This document shows, piece after piece, positions 22,373 to 36,077 of a DNA stretch of 64,000 nucleotides (within the stretch, counting starts at the first letter, position 1; each line of letters starts with the position of its first letter). Source of the DNA: Viola odorata (Eukaryota; Streptophyta; Magnoliopsida; Malpighiales; Violaceae); contig OY829537.1 of assembly GCA_963691705.1 (NCBI GenBank), forward strand, positions 56,272,304-56,336,303. The letters run 5' to 3'. The position numbers and the translations under genes are program-made. The notes beneath the pieces were generated by a model, which ran no database searches, was not told where the DNA came from, and worked only from the letters and a program-made list of their open reading frames with translations.

Positions 22373-23433
22373 CCGTGTATTTCATATAATTTCTAATTAA
22401 CGCACAAGTTATCCGCGATGTGATAAAATAATGACATGCTCAAGTTAAGGGATGTTGAAAAACGTAGTTTTTTTCTTTTTCATGCTAAAACTTACCTCAC
22501 ATGCTAAGTTTTCATGCCAATTTCATTTCATTTGCTTCAATTTGATTGTATGATGTCTTGACTAATTAATTGCAATATATGCATATTATTTAGCTTGTTA
22601 TTTCATTTGAAATTTGCCACTGTTTCCATTTAAAAAACTTGCTATTTTTCGTGGATTTGAGTTGCTGCCATGCTTGGGGTTTATTTGGGGTTGATTTGAG
22701 TGAGTTCTAACATGTAAGTGTCACCTTCGTCACCGACCATGGCGCCAGCGACATGATGAGGAAGAAGAGAGTGGGTTTGCGGGAAAGAAAGGAAAGAAAG
22801 GTGATGGGCTTGGTTTTTGCGAAGCCCATTTATTTTAACTTAAATTTTGGATAAATTCCAAGCCCATTTTTTGTTCTCCAAATTAAGAAAACAGGCCTAA
22901 GCCCGACCTAATAGATTTTCGTATGTTAAAACGTCGCATTATTTTCGTGCATCATTTTCGTGTTTTATTTAAATGTTCGTATGCCATGTTTATTAAATTG
23001 TATGCTTAAATCGTATGGTTGTTTAATATTTCGTATAAATGCTTGATTAATTATTTTCACTTGTCGTAATTCTTTTAATTATTTATCTTTGTTGTTGTAA
23101 TAATTAGGTAATGCTTTAATTATTTCACTTGTTGTAATAATTAGCTAGATTAATTATTCCGAAATCCAATTTGTAATAATTAGGAGGTAATTAGTAAAAA
23201 TTGTGTATGTTCGCTAGACTTACGCTATTATTGCTCGTTGCTCATCGTTCGGGGCTCGTCAAAAAAGGTAAGATTAACTTAAACTCTTTTATTTATTTAT
23301 TTATGCTTTGAATGAATGTCTTTTAGACACACATGAACGAAATAAAGCCTGAAGGCCCAAGATGCTCGTAGGGATATATTTGTGACTGCTTACATCTAAA
23401 ACATGTCATGGATATAAAGGTTAATAGGCAAGA
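22373..23433 (+). repeat. Monomer M23, type R, 1061 bp
   Basis: R without the 'gaaagtaagg' change of M17 and M20. Groups with M27, M33 and M37. Confidence 0.95.
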
Positions 23434-24479
23434 TCGTGTATGTCATATAATTTCTAATGAACGCACAAGTTATCCGCGATGTGATAAAATGATGACATGC
23501 TCAATTTAAGGAATGTTCAAAAACGTAGATTTTTTCTTTTTTCATGCTAAGTTTTCATGCCAATTTCATTTCCTTTGCTTCAATTTGATTGTATGATGTC
23601 TTGAGTAATTAATAGCAATATATGCATATTAATTAGCTTGTTATTTGATGTGAAATTTTGCCACTGTTTCCGTTTCAAAAACATGCTATTTTTAGCGGAT
23701 TTGAGTTGCTGCCATGCTTGGGGTTTATTTGGGGTCGATTTGAGTGAGTTCTAACATGTAAGTGTCACCTTGGTCACCGACCATGGCGCGAGCGACGTGA
23801 TGAGGAAGAAGAGAGTGGGTTTGGCGGGAAAGAAAGGAAGGAAAGGTGATGGGCTTGGCTTTGGTGAAGCCCATTTGTTTTAACTTAAATTTCGGATTAA
23901 TTCCAAGCCCATTTTTTGTTGTCCAAATTAAGAAAATGGGCCTAAGCCCGACCCATTAGATTTTCGTATGTTAAAACGTCGCATTATTTTCGTGCATCAT
24001 TTTCGTGTTTTATTTAAATGTTCGTATGCCATGTTTATTAAATTGTATGCTTAAATCGTATGGTTGTTTAATATTTCGTATAAATGCTTGATTAATTATT
24101 TTGACTTGTTGTAATTCTTTTAATTATTTATCTTAGTTGTTGTAATAATTAGTTAATGCTTTAATTATTTCACTTGTTGTAATAATTAGCTAGATTAATT
24201 ATTGCGATCTCCAATTTTTAATAATTAGTGAGGTAATTAGTAAAAATCGTGTATGTTCGCTATACTTACACTATTATTTCTCGTTGCTCATCGTTTGGGG
24301 ATCGTCAAAAAAGGAAATATTAACTTACACTCTTTTATTTAATTTTTTATGCTTTGAATGAATGTCTTTTAGACACTCATGAAAGAAAAAAAGCGTAAAG
24401 GCCCAAGATGCTCGGAGGGATATAATTGTGACTGCTTACGTCTAAAATATGTCATCCATATAAGAGTTATTAGGCACGA
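23434..24479 (+). repeat. Monomer M24, type P, 1046 bp
   Basis: Carries 'ccaatttttaataa' and 'aacttacact', shared only with M28. Confidence 0.95.
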
Positions 24480-25541
24480 CCGTGTATTTCATATAATTTC
24501 TAATTAACGCACAAGTTATCCGCGATGTGATAAAATAATGACATGCTCAAGTTAAGGGATGTTCAAAAACGTAGTTTTTTTCTTTTTCATGCTAAAACTT
24601 ACCTCACATGCTAAGTTTTCATGCCAATTTCATTTCATTTGCTTCAATTTGATTGTATGATGTCTTGACTAATTAATTGCAATATATGCATATTATTTAG
24701 CTTGTTATTTCATTTGAAATTTGCCACTGTTTCCATTTAAAAAACTTGCTATTTTTCGTGGATTTGAGTTGCTGCCATGCTTGGGGTTTATTTGGGGTTG
24801 ATTTGAGTGAGTTCTAACATGTAAGTGTCACCTTCGTCACCGACCATGGCGCCAGCGACATGATGAGGAAGAAGAGAGTGGGTTTGCGGGAAAGAAAGGA
24901 AAGAAAGGTGATGGGCTTGGCTTTTGCGAAGCCCATTTATTTTAACTTAAATTTTGGATAAATTCCAAGCCCATTTTTTGTTCTCCAAATTAAGAAAACA
25001 GGCCTAAGCCCGACCTAATAGATTTTCGTATGTTAAAATGTCGCATTATTTTCGTGCATCATTTTCGTGTTTTATTTAAATGTTCGTATGCCATGTTTAT
25101 TAAATTGTATGCTTAAATCGTATGGTTGTTTAATATTTCGTATAAATGCTTGATTAATTATTTTGACTTGTTGTAATTCTTTTAATTATTTATCTTAGTT
25201 GTTGTAATAATTAGTTAATGCTTTAATTATTTCACTTGTTGTAATAATTAGCTAGATTAATTATTGCGATCTCCAATTTGTAATAATTAGTGAGGTAATT
25301 AGTAAAAATCGTGTATGTTCGCTATACTTACACTATTATTTCTCGTTGCTCATCGTTTGGGGATCGTCAAAAAAGGAAATATTAACTTAAACTCTTTTAT
25401 TTAATTTTTTATGCTTTGAATGAATGTCTTTTAGACACTCATGAAAGAAAAAAAGCGTAAAGGCCCAAGATGCTCGGAGGGATATAATTGTGACTGCTTA
25501 CGTCTAAAATATGTCATCCATATAAGAGTTATTAGGCACGA
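24480..25541 (+). repeat. Monomer M25, type Q with P-like 3' part, 1062 bp
   Basis: Q front. The back has 'attgcgatctcc' and 'tttggggatcg' as in P, indicating a Q-to-P switch downstream of 'aaatgtcgc'. Confidence 0.93.
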
Positions 25542-26603
25542 CCGTGTATTTCATATAATTTCTAATTAACGCACAAGTTATCCGCGATGTGATAAAATAA
25601 TGACATGCTCAAGTTAAGGGATGTTCAAAAACGTAGTTTTTTTCTTTTTCATGCTAAAACTTACCTCACATGCTAAGTTTTCATGCCAATTTCATTTCAT
25701 TTGCTTCAATTTGATTGTATGATGTCTTGACTAATTAATTGCAATATATGCATATTATTTAGCTTGTTATTTCATTTGAAATTTGCCACTGTTTCCATTT
25801 AAAAAACTTGCTATTTTTCGTGGATTTGAGTTGCTGCCATGCTTGGGGTTTATTTGGGGTTGATTTGAGTGAGTTCTAACATGTAAGTGTCACCTTCGTC
25901 ACCGACCATGGCGCCAGCGACATGATGAGGAAGAAGAGAGTGGGTTTGCGGGAAAGAAAGGAAAGAAAGGTGATGGGCTTGGCTTTTGCGAAGCCCATTT
26001 ATTTTAACTTAAATTTTGGATAAATTCCAAGCCCATTTTTTGTTCTCCAAATTAAGAAAACAGGCCTAAGCCCGACCTAATAGATTTTCGTATGTTAAAA
26101 TGTCGCATTATTTTCGTGCATCATTTTCGTGTTTTATTTAAATGTTCGTATGCCATGTTTATTAAATTGTATGCTTAAATCGTATGGTTGTTTAATATTT
26201 CGTATAAATGCTTGATTAATTATTTTGACTTGTTGTAATTCTTTTAATTATTTATCTTAGTTGTTGTAATAATTAGTTAATGCTTTAATTATTTCACTTG
26301 TTGTAATAATTAGCTAGATTAATTATTCCGATCTCCAATTTGTAATAATTAGTGAGGTAATTAGTAAATATCGTGTATGTTCGCTATACTTACGCTATTA
26401 TTGCTCGTTGCTCATCGTTCGGGGCTCGTCAAAAAAGGTAAGATTAACTTAAACTCTTTTATTTAATTTTTTATGCTTTGAATGAATGTCTTTTAGACAC
26501 TCATGAAAGAAAAAAAGCGTAAAGGCCCAAAATGCTCGGAGGGATATAATTGTGACTGCTTACGTCTAAAATATGTCATCCATATAAGAGTTATTAGGCA
26601 CGA
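25542..26603 (+). repeat. Monomer M26, type Q, 1062 bp
   Basis: Standard Q with 'cccaaaatgctcgg'. Confidence 0.95.
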
Positions 26604-27664
26604 CCGTGTATTTCATATAATTTCTAATTAACGCACAAGTTATCCGCGATGTGATAAAATAATGACATGCTCAAGTTAAGGGATGTTGAAAAACGTAGTT
26701 TTTTTCTTTTTCATGCTAAAACTTACCTCACATGCTAAGTTTTCATGCCAATTTCATTTCATTTGCTTCAATTTGATTGTATGATGTCTTGACTAATTAA
26801 TTGCAATATATGCATATTATTTAGCTTGTTATTTCATTTGAAATTTGCCACTGTTTCCATTTAAAAAACTTGTTATTTTTCGTGGATTTGAGTTGCTGCC
26901 ATGCTTGGGGTTTATTTGGGGTTGATTTGAGTGAGTTCTAACATGTAAGTGTCACCTTCGTCACCGACCATGGCGCCAGCGACATGATGAGGAAGAAGAG
27001 AGTGGGTTTGCGGGAAAGAAAGGAAAGAAAGGTGATGGGCTTGGTTTTTGCGAAGCCCATTTATTTTAACTTAAATTTTGGATAAATTCCAAGCCCATTT
27101 TTTGTTCTCCAAATTAAGAAAACAGGCCTAAGCCCGACCTAATAGATTTTCGTATGTTAAAACGTCGCATTATTTTCGTGCATCATTTTCGTGTTTTATT
27201 TAAATGTTCGTATGCCATGTTTATTAAATTGTATGCTTAAATCGTATGGTTGTTTAATATTTCGTATAAATGCTTGATTAATTATTTTCACTTGTCGTAA
27301 TTCTTTTAATTATTTATCTTTGTTGTTGTAATAATTAGGTAATGCTTTAATTATTTCACTTGTTGTAATAATTAGCTAGATTAATTATTCCGAAATCCAA
27401 TTTGTAATAATTAGGAGGTAATTAGTAAAAATTGTGTATGTTCGCTAGACTTACGCTATTATTGCTCGTTGCTCATCGTTCGGGGCTCGTCAAAAAAGGT
27501 AAGATTAACTTAAACTCTTTTATTTATTTATTTATGCTTTGAATGAATGTCTTTTAGACACACATGAACGAAATAAAGCCTGAAGGCCCAAGATGCTCGT
27601 AGGGATATATTTGTGACTGCTTACATCTAAAACATGTCATGGATATAAAGGTTAATAGGCAAGA
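26604..27664 (+). repeat. Monomer M27, type R, 1061 bp
   Basis: Counterpart of M23 at offset 4231; private 'cttgttattttt'. Confidence 0.95.
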
Positions 27665-28710
27665 TCGTGTATGTCATATAATTTCTAATGAACGCACAAG
27701 TTATCCGCGATGTGATAAAATGATGACATGCTCAATTTAAGGAATGTTCAAAAACGTAGATTTTTTCTTTTTTCATGCTAAGTTTTCATGCCAATTTCAT
27801 TTCCTTTGCTTCAATTTGATTGTATGATGTCTTGAGTAATTAATAGCAATATATGCATATTAATTAGCTTGTTATTTGATGTGAAATTTTGCCACTGTTT
27901 CCGTTTCAAAAACATGCTATTTTTAGCGGATTTGAGTTGCTGCCATGCTTGGGGTTTATTTGGGGTCGATTTGAGTGAGTTCTAACATGTAAGTGTCACC
28001 TTGGTCACCGACCATGGCGCGAGCGACGTGATGAGGAAGAAGAGAGTGGGTTTGGCGGGAAAGAAAGGAAGGAAAGGTGATGGGCTTGGCTTTGGTGAAG
28101 CCCATTTGTTTTAACTTAAATTTCGGATTAATTCCAAGCCCATTTTTTGTTGTCCAAATTAAGAAAATGGGCCTAAGCCCGACCCATTAGATTTTCGTAT
28201 GTTAAAACGTCGCATTATTTTCGTGCATCATTTTCGTGTTTTATTTAAATGTTCGTATGCCATGTTTATTAAATTGTATGCTTAAATCGTATGGTTGTTT
28301 AATATTTCGTATAAATGCTTGATTAATTATTTTGACTTGTTGTAATTCTTTTAATTATTTATCTTAGTTGTTGTAATAATTAGTTAATGCTTTAATTATT
28401 TCACTTGTTGTAATAATTAGCTAGATTAATTATTGCGATCTCCAATTTTTAATAATTAGTGAGGTAATTAGTAAAAATCGTGTATGTTCGCTATACTTAC
28501 ACTATTATTTCTCGTTGCTCATCGTTTGGGGATCGTCAAAAAAGGAAATATTAACTTACACTCTTTTATTTAATTTTTTATGCTTTGAATGAATGTCTTT
28601 TAGACACTCATGAAAGAAAAAAAGCGTAAAGGCCCAAGATGCTCGGAGGGATATAATTGTGACTGCTTACGTCTAAAATATGTCATCCATATAAGAGTTA
28701 TTAGGCACGA
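27665..28710 (+). repeat. Monomer M28, type P, 1046 bp
   Basis: Duplicate of M24 at offset 4231, including both private variants. Confidence 0.95.
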
Positions 28711-29772
28711 CCGTGTATTTCATATAATTTCTAATTAACGCACAAGTTATCCGCGATGTGATAAAATAATGACATGCTCAAGTTAAGGGATGTTCAAAAA
28801 CGTAGTTTTTTTCTTTTTCATGCTAAAACTTACCTCACATGCTAAGTTTTCATGCCAATTTCATTTCATTTGCTTCAATTTGATTGTATGATGTCTTGAC
28901 TAATTAATTGCAATATATGCATATTATTTAGCTTGTTATTTCATTTGAAATTTGCCACTGTTTCCATTTAAAAAACTTGCTATTTTTCGTGGATTTGAGT
29001 TGCTGCCATGCTTGGGGTTTATTTGGGGTTGATTTGAGTGAGTTCTAACATGTAAGTGTCACCTTCGTCACCGACCATGGCGCCAGCGACATGATGAGGA
29101 AGAAGAGAGTGGGTTTGCGGGAAAGAAAGGAAAGAAAGGTGATGGGCTTGGCTTTTGCGAAGCCCATTTATTTTAACTTAAATTTTGGATAAATTCCAAG
29201 CCCATTTTTTGTTCTCCAAATTAAGAAAACAGGCCTAAGCCCGACCTAATAGATTTTCGTATGTTAAAATGTCGCATTATTTTCGTGCATCATTTTCGTG
29301 TTTTATTTAAATGTTCGTATGCCATGTTTATTAAATTGTATGCTTAAATCGTATGGTTGTTTAATATTTCGTATAAATGCTTGATTAATTATTTTGACTT
29401 GTTGTAATTCTTTTAATTATTTATCTTAGTTGTTGTAATAATTAGTTAATGCTTTAATTATTTCACTTGTTGTAATAATTAGCTAGATTAATTATTGCGA
29501 TCTCCAATTTGTAATAATTAGTGAGGTAATTAGTAAAAATCGTGTATGTTCGCTATACTTACACTATTATTTCTCGTTGCTCATCGTTTGGGGATCGTCA
29601 AAAAAGGAAATATTAACTTAAACTCTTTTATTTAATTTTTTATGCTTTGAATGAATGTCTTTTAGACACTCATGAAAGAAAAAAAGCGTAAAGGCCCAAG
29701 ATGCTCGGAGGGATATAATTGTGACTGCTTACGTCTAAAATAAGTCATCCATATAAGAGTTATTAGGCACGA
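28711..29772 (+). repeat. Monomer M29, type Q with P-like 3' part, 1062 bp
   Basis: Same mosaic as M25; private 'aataagtcatcc'. Confidence 0.93.
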
Positions 29773-30834
29773 CCGTGTATTTCATATAATTTCTAATTAA
29801 CGCACAAGTTATCCGCGATGTGATAAAATAATGACATGCTCAAGTTAAGGGATGTTCAAAAACGTAGTTTTTTTCTTTTTCATGCTAAAACTTACCTCAC
29901 ATGCTAAGTTTTCATGCCAATTTCATTTCATTTGCTTCAATTTGATTGTATGATGTCTTGACTAATTAATTGCAATATATGCATATTATTTAGCTTGTTA
30001 TTTCATTTGAAATTTGCCACTGTTTCCATTTAAAAAACTTGCTATTTTTCGTGGATTTGAGTTGCTGCCATGCTTGGGGTTTATTTGGGGTTGATTTGAG
30101 TGAGTTCTAACATGTAAGTGTCACCTTCGTCACCGACCATGGCACCAGCGACATGATGAGGAAGAAGAGAGTGGGTTTGCGGGAAAGAAAGGAAAGAAAG
30201 GTGATGGGCTTGGCTTTTGCGAAGCCCATTTATTTTAACTTAAATTTTGGATAAATTCCAAGCCCATTTTTTGTTCTCCAAATTAAGAAAACAGGCCTAA
30301 GCCCGACCTAATAGATTTTCGTATGTTAAAATGTCGCATTATTTTCGTGCATCATTTTCGTGTTTTATTTAAATGTTTGTATGCCATGTTTATTAAATTG
30401 TATGCTTAAATCGTATGGTTGTTTAATATTTCGTATAAATGCTTGATTAATTATTTTGACTTGTTGTAATTCTTTTAATTATTTATCTTAGTTGTTGTAA
30501 TAATTAGTTAATGCTTTAATTATTTCACTTGTTGTAATAATTAGCTAGATTAATTATTCCGATCTCCAATTTGTAATAATTAGTGAGGTAATTAGTAAAT
30601 ATCGTGTATGTTCGCTATACTTACGCTATTATTGCTCGTTGCTCATCGTTCGGGGCTCGTCAAAAAAGGTAAGATTAACTTAAACTCTTTTATTTAATTT
30701 TTTATGCTTTGAATGAATGTCTTTTAGACACTCATGAAAGAAAAAAAGCGTAAAGGCCCAAGATGCTCGGAGGGATATAATTGTGACTGCTTACGTCTAA
30801 AATATGTCATCCATATAAGAGTTATTAGGCACGA
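29773..30834 (+). repeat. Monomer M30, type Q, 1062 bp
   Basis: Carries 'ccatggcacc', as M12 and M36 do; private 'aaatgtttgtatg'. Confidence 0.95.
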
Positions 30835-31859
30835 CCGTGTATTTCATATAATTTCTAATTAACGCACAAGTTATCCGCGATGTGATAAAATAATGACATG
30901 CTCAAGTTAAGGGATGTTAAAAAACGTAGTTTTTTTCTTTTTCATGCTAAAACTTACCTCACATGCTAAGTTTTCATGCTAATTTCATTTCATTTGCTTC
31001 AATTTGATTGTATGATGTCTTGACTAATTAATTGCAATATATGCATATTATTTAGCTTGTTATTTCATTTGAAATTTGCCACTGTTTCCATTTAAAAAAC
31101 TTGCTATTTTTCGTGGATTTGAGTTGCTGCCATGCTTGGGGTTTATTTGGGGTTGATTTGAGTGAGTTCTAACATGTAAGTGTCACCTTCGTCACCGACC
31201 ATGGCGCCAGCGATATGATGAGGAAGAAGAGAGTGGGTTTGCGGGAAAGAAAGGAAAGAAAGGTGATGGGCTTGGCTTTTGCGAAGCCCATTTATTTTAA
31301 CTTAAATTTTGGATAAATTCCAAGCCCATTTTTTGTTCTCCAAATTAAGAAAACAGGCCTAAGCCCGACCTAATAGATTTTCGTATGTTAAAACGTCGCA
31401 TTATTTTCGTGCATCATTTTCGTGTTTTATTTAAATGTTCGTATGCCATGTTTATTAAATTGTATGCTTAAATCGTATGGTTGTTTAATATTTCGTATAA
31501 AGGCTGGATTAATTGTTTTGACTTGTTGTAATTCTTTTTATTTTTTATCTCAGTTGTTGTAATAATTAGCTAGATTAATTATTCCGATCTCCAATTTGTA
31601 ATAACTAGGGAGGTAATTAGTAAAAATCGTCTATGTTCGCTATACTTACACTATTATTTCTCGTTGCTCATCGTTTGGGGATCGTCAAAAAAGGAAATAT
31701 TAACTTAAACTCTTTTATTTAATTTTTTATGCTTTGAATGAATGTCTTTTAGACACTCATGAACGAAATAAAGCGTGAAGGCCCAAGATGCTCGCAGGTA
31801 TATATTTGTGACTGCTTACGTCTAAAACATGTCAGGGATATAAGAGTTAATAGACACGA
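30835..31859 (+). repeat. Monomer M31, Q/B mosaic, 1025 bp
   Basis: Same mosaic as M11 and M13. Shares 'gttaaaaaacg' with M13 and 'catgtcaggg' with both. Private 'agcgatatg'. Confidence 0.93.
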
Positions 31860-32908
31860 CCGTGTATGTCATATAATTTCTAATGAACGCACAAGTTATC
31901 CATGATGTGATAAAATGATGACATGCTCAATTTAAGGAATGTTCAAAAACGTAGATTTTTTCTTTTTCATGCTAAAACTTGCCTCACATGCTAATTTCAT
32001 TTCCTTTGCTTCAATTTGATTGTAGGATGTCTTGAGTAATTAATTGCAATATACATATTAATTAGCTTGTTATTTGATGTGAAATTTGCCACTGTTTCCA
32101 TTTAAAAAACTTGCTATTTTTCGTGGATTTGAGTCGCTGCCATGCTTGGGGTTTATTTGGGGTTGATTTGAGTGAGTTCTAACATGTAAGTGTCACCTTC
32201 GTCACCGACCATGGCGCCAGCGACGTGATGAGGAAGAAGAGAGTGGGTTTGGCGGGAAAGAAAGGAAGGAAAGGTGATGGGGCTTGGCTTTGGTGAAGCC
32301 CATTTGTTTTAACTTAAATTTTGGATAAATTCCAAGCCCATTTTTTGTTCTCCAAATTAAGAAAACAGGCCTAAGCCCGACCTAATAGATTTTCGTATGT
32401 TAAAACGTCGCATTATTTTCGTGCATCATTTTCGTGTTTTATTTAAATGTTCGTATGCCATGTTTATTAAATTGTATGCTTAAATCGTATGGTTGTTTAA
32501 TATTTCGTATAAATGCTTGATTAATTATTTTGACTTGTTGTAATTCTTTTAATTATTTATCTTAGTTGTTGTAATAATTAGTTAATGCTTTAATTATTTC
32601 ACTTGTTGTAATAATTAGCTAGATTAATTATTCCGATCTCCAATTTGTAATAATTAGTGAGGTAATTAGTAAATATCGTGTATGTTCGCTATACTTACGC
32701 TATTATTGCTTGTTGCTCATCGTTCGGGGCTCGTCAAAAAAGGTAAGATTAACTTAAACTCTTTTATTTAATTTTTTATGCTTTGAATGAATGTCTTTTA
32801 GACACTCATGAAAGAAAAAAAGCGTAAAGGCCCAAGATGCTCGGAGGGATATAATTGTGACTGCTTACGTCTAAAATATGTCATCCATATAAGAGTTATT
32901 AGGCACGA
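31860..32908 (+). repeat. Monomer M32, C/Q mosaic, 1049 bp
   Basis: C-type through the GC block (intact E2F-like palindrome, 'gatggggctt'). It switches to Q at 'ttggataaatt' near 32325. The crossover is later than in M12, so M32 is not a simple copy of it. Confidence 0.93.
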
Positions 32909-33969
32909 CCGTGTATTTCATATAATTTCTAATTAACGCACAAGTTATCCGCGATGTGATAAAATAATGACATGCTCAAGTTAAGGGATGTTCAAAAACG
33001 TAGTTTTTTTCTTTTTCATGCTAAAACTTACCTCACATGCTAAGTTTTCATGCCAATTTCATTTCATTTGCTTCAATTTGATTGTATGATGTCTTGACTA
33101 ATTAATTGCAATATATGCATATTATTTAGCTTGTTATTTCATTTGAAATTTGCCACTGTTTCCATTTAAAAAACTTGCTATTTTTCGTGGATTTGAGTTG
33201 CTGCCATGCTTGGGGTTTATTTGGGGTTGATTTGAGTGAGTTCTAACATGTAAGTGTCACCTTCGTCACCGACCATGGCGCCAGCGACATGATGAGGAAG
33301 AAGAGAGTGGGTTTGCGGGAAAGAAAGGAAAGAAAGGTGATGGGCTTGGTTTTTGCGAAGCCCATTTATTTTAACTTAAATTTTGGATAAATTCCAAGCC
33401 CATTTTTTGTTCTCCAAATTAAGAAAACAGGCCTAAGCCCGACCTAATAGATTTTCGTATGTTAAAACGTCGCATTATTTTCGTGCATCATTTTCGTGTT
33501 TTATTTAAATGTTCGTATGCCATGTTTATTAAATTGTATGCTTAAATCGTATGGTTGTTTAATATTTCGTATAAATGCTTGATTAATTATTTTCACTTGT
33601 CGTAATTCTTTTAATTATTTATCTTTGTTGTTGTAATAATTAGGTAATGCTTTAATTATTTCACTTGTTGTAATAATTAGCTAGATTAATTATTCCGAAA
33701 TCCAATTTGTAATAATTAGGAGGTAATTAGTAAAAATTGTGTATGTTCGCTAGACTTACGCTATTATTGCTCGTTGCTCATCGTTCGGGGCTCGTCAAAA
33801 AAGGTAAGATTAACTTAAACTCTTTTATTTATTTATTTATGCTTTGAATGAATGTCTTTTAGACACACATGAACGAAATAAAGCCTGAAGGCCCAAGATG
33901 CTCGTAGGGATATATTTGTGACTGCTTACATCTAAAACATGTCATGGATATAAAGGTTAATAGGCAAGA
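32909..33969 (+). repeat. Monomer M33, type R, 1061 bp
   Basis: Standard R, but with 'gttcaaaaacg' in place of the 'gttgaaaaacg' seen in other R copies. Confidence 0.95.
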
Positions 33970-35015
33970 TCGTGTATGTCATATAATTTCTAATGAACGC
34001 ACAAGTTATCCGCGATGTGATAAAATGATGACATGCTCAATTTAAGGAATGTTCAAAAACGTAGATTTTTTCTTTTTTCATGCTAAGTTTTCATGCCAAT
34101 TTCATTTCCTTTGCTTCAATTTGATTGTATGATGTCTTGAGTAATTAATAGCAATATATGCATATTAATTAGCTTGTTATTTGATGTGAAATTTTGCCAC
34201 TGTTTCCGTTTCAAAAACATGCTATTTTTAGCGGATTTGAGTTGCTGCCATGCTTGGGGTTTATTTGGGGTCGATTTGAGTGAGTTCTAACATGTAAGTG
34301 TCACCTTGGTCACCGACCATGGCGCGAGCGACGTGATGAGGAAGAAGAGAGTGGGTTTGGCGGGAAAGAAAGGAAGGAAAGGTGATGGGCTTGGCTTTGG
34401 TGAAGCCCATTTGTTTTAACTTAAATTTCGGATTAATTCCAAGCCCATTTTTTGTTGTCCAAATTAAGAAAATGGGCCTAAGCCCGACCCATTAGATTTT
34501 CGTATGTTAAAACGTCGCATTATTTTCGTGCATCATTTTCGTGTTTTATTTAAATGTTCGTATGCCATGTTTATTAAATTGTATGCTTAAATCGTATGGT
34601 TGTTTAATATTTCGTATAAATGCTTGATTAATTATTTTGACTTGTTGTAATTCTTTTAATTATTTATCTTAGTTGTTGTAATAATTAGTTAATGCTTTAA
34701 TTATTTCACTTGTTGTAATAATTAGCTAGATTAATTATTGCGATCTCCAATTTGTAATAATTAGTGAGGTAATTAGTAAAAATCGTGTATGTTCGCTATA
34801 CTTACACTATTATTTCTCGTTGCTCATCGTTTGGGGATCGTCAAAAAAGGAAATATTAACTTAAACTCTTTTATTTAATTTTTTATGCTTTGAATGAATG
34901 TCTTTTAGACACTCATGAAAGAAAAAAAGCGTAAAGGCCCAAGATGCTCGGAGGGATATAATTGTGACTGCTTACGTCTAAAATATGTCATCCATATAAG
35001 AGTTATTAGGCACGA
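33970..35015 (+). repeat. Monomer M34, type P, 1046 bp
   Basis: Standard P without the M24/M28 private variants. Confidence 0.95.
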
Positions 35016-36077
35016 CCGTGTATTTCATATAATTTCTAATTAACGCACAAGTTATCCGCGATGTGATAAAATAATGACATGCTCAAGTTAAGGGATGTTC
35101 AAAAACGTAGTTTTTTTCTTTTTCATGCTAAAACTTACCTCACATGCTAAGTTTTCATGCCAATTTCATTTCATTTGCTTCAATTTGATTGTATGATGTC
35201 TTGACTAATTAATTGCAATATATGCATATTATTTAGCTTGTTATTTCATTTGAAATTTGCCACTGTTTCCATTTAAAAAACTTGCTATTTTTCGTGGATT
35301 TGAGTTGCTGCCATGCTTGGGGTTTATTTGGGGTTGATTTGAGTGAGTTCTAACATGTAAGTGTCACCTTCGTCACCGACCATGGCGCCAGCGACATGAT
35401 GAGGAAGAAGAGAGTGGGTTTGCGGGAAAGAAAGGAAAGAAAGGTGATGGGCTTGGCTTTTGCGAAGCCCATTTATTTTAACTTAAATTTTGGATAAATT
35501 CCAAGCCCATTTTTTGTTCTCCAAATTAAGAAAACAGGCCTAAGCCCGACCTAATAGATTTTCGTATGTTAAAATGTCGCATTATTTTCGTGCATCATTT
35601 TCGTGTTTTATTTAAATGTTCGTATGCCATGTTTATTAAATTGTATGCTTAAATCGTATGGTTGTTTAATATTTCGTATAAATGCTTGATTAATTATTTT
35701 GACTTGTTGTAATTCTTTTAATTATTTATCTTAGTTGTTGTAATAATTAGTTAATGCTTTAATTATTTCACTTGTTGTAATAATTAGCTAGATTAATTAT
35801 TCCGATCTCCAATTTGTAATAATTAGTGAGGTAATTAGTAAATATCGTGTATGTTCGCTATACTTACGCTATTATTGCTCGTTGCTCATCGTTCGGGGCT
35901 CGTCAAAAAAGGTAAGATTAACTTAAACTCTTTTATTTAATTTTTTATGCTTTGAATGAATGTCTTTTAGACACTCATGAAAGAAAAAAAGCGTAAAGGC
36001 CCAAGATGCTCGGAGGGATATAATTGTGACTGCTTACGTCTAAAATATGTCATCCATATAAGAGTTATTAGGCACGA
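35016..36077 (+). repeat. Monomer M35, type Q, 1062 bp
   Basis: Plain Q throughout, unlike the mosaic M25 and M29 in the same unit position. Confidence 0.95.

Larger units (their letters stand above)
13927..23433 (+). repeat. Three P-Q-R trimer units, 3169-bp period
   Basis: P-type monomers begin at 13927, 17096, 20265 and 23434, exactly 3169 bp apart. Each unit contains P (1046 bp), Q (1062 bp) and R (1061 bp). P is marked by a 19-bp deletion at catgctaa, 'tttttagcgg' and 'ggggtcgatt'. Q is marked by 'taattaacgc' and 'aaacaggcc'. R is marked by 'cacttgtcg', 'ctagac' and 'cacacatg'. Copies differ by scattered single substitutions, for example 'gtaattatcg' at 18964 where the sister copy has 'gtaaatatcg'. 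Confidence 0.95.
23434..27664 (+). repeat. P-Q-Q-R tetramer unit, 4231 bp
   Basis: Compared with the trimer, one extra 1062-bp Q-type monomer is present (3169 + 1062 = 4231). Private variants show a tandem duplication with this offset: 'ccaatttttaataa' and 'aacttacact' occur in M24 and again 4231 bp later in M28. 'cccaaaatgctcgg' occurs near 22297 (M22) and 26528 (M26), also 4231 bp apart. The duplicated tract therefore straddles the nominal unit border. Confidence 0.92.
27665..33969 (+). repeat. P-Q-Q-[dimer]-R hexamer unit, 6305 bp
   Basis: The order is P, Q with a P-like 3' part, Q, an M11/M13-type 1025-bp monomer, an M12/C-type 1049-bp monomer, then R. The two central monomers (30835-32908) replace nothing in the tetramer. 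They are the dimer of 10398-12469 reappearing about 20 kb downstream. Confidence 0.9.
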
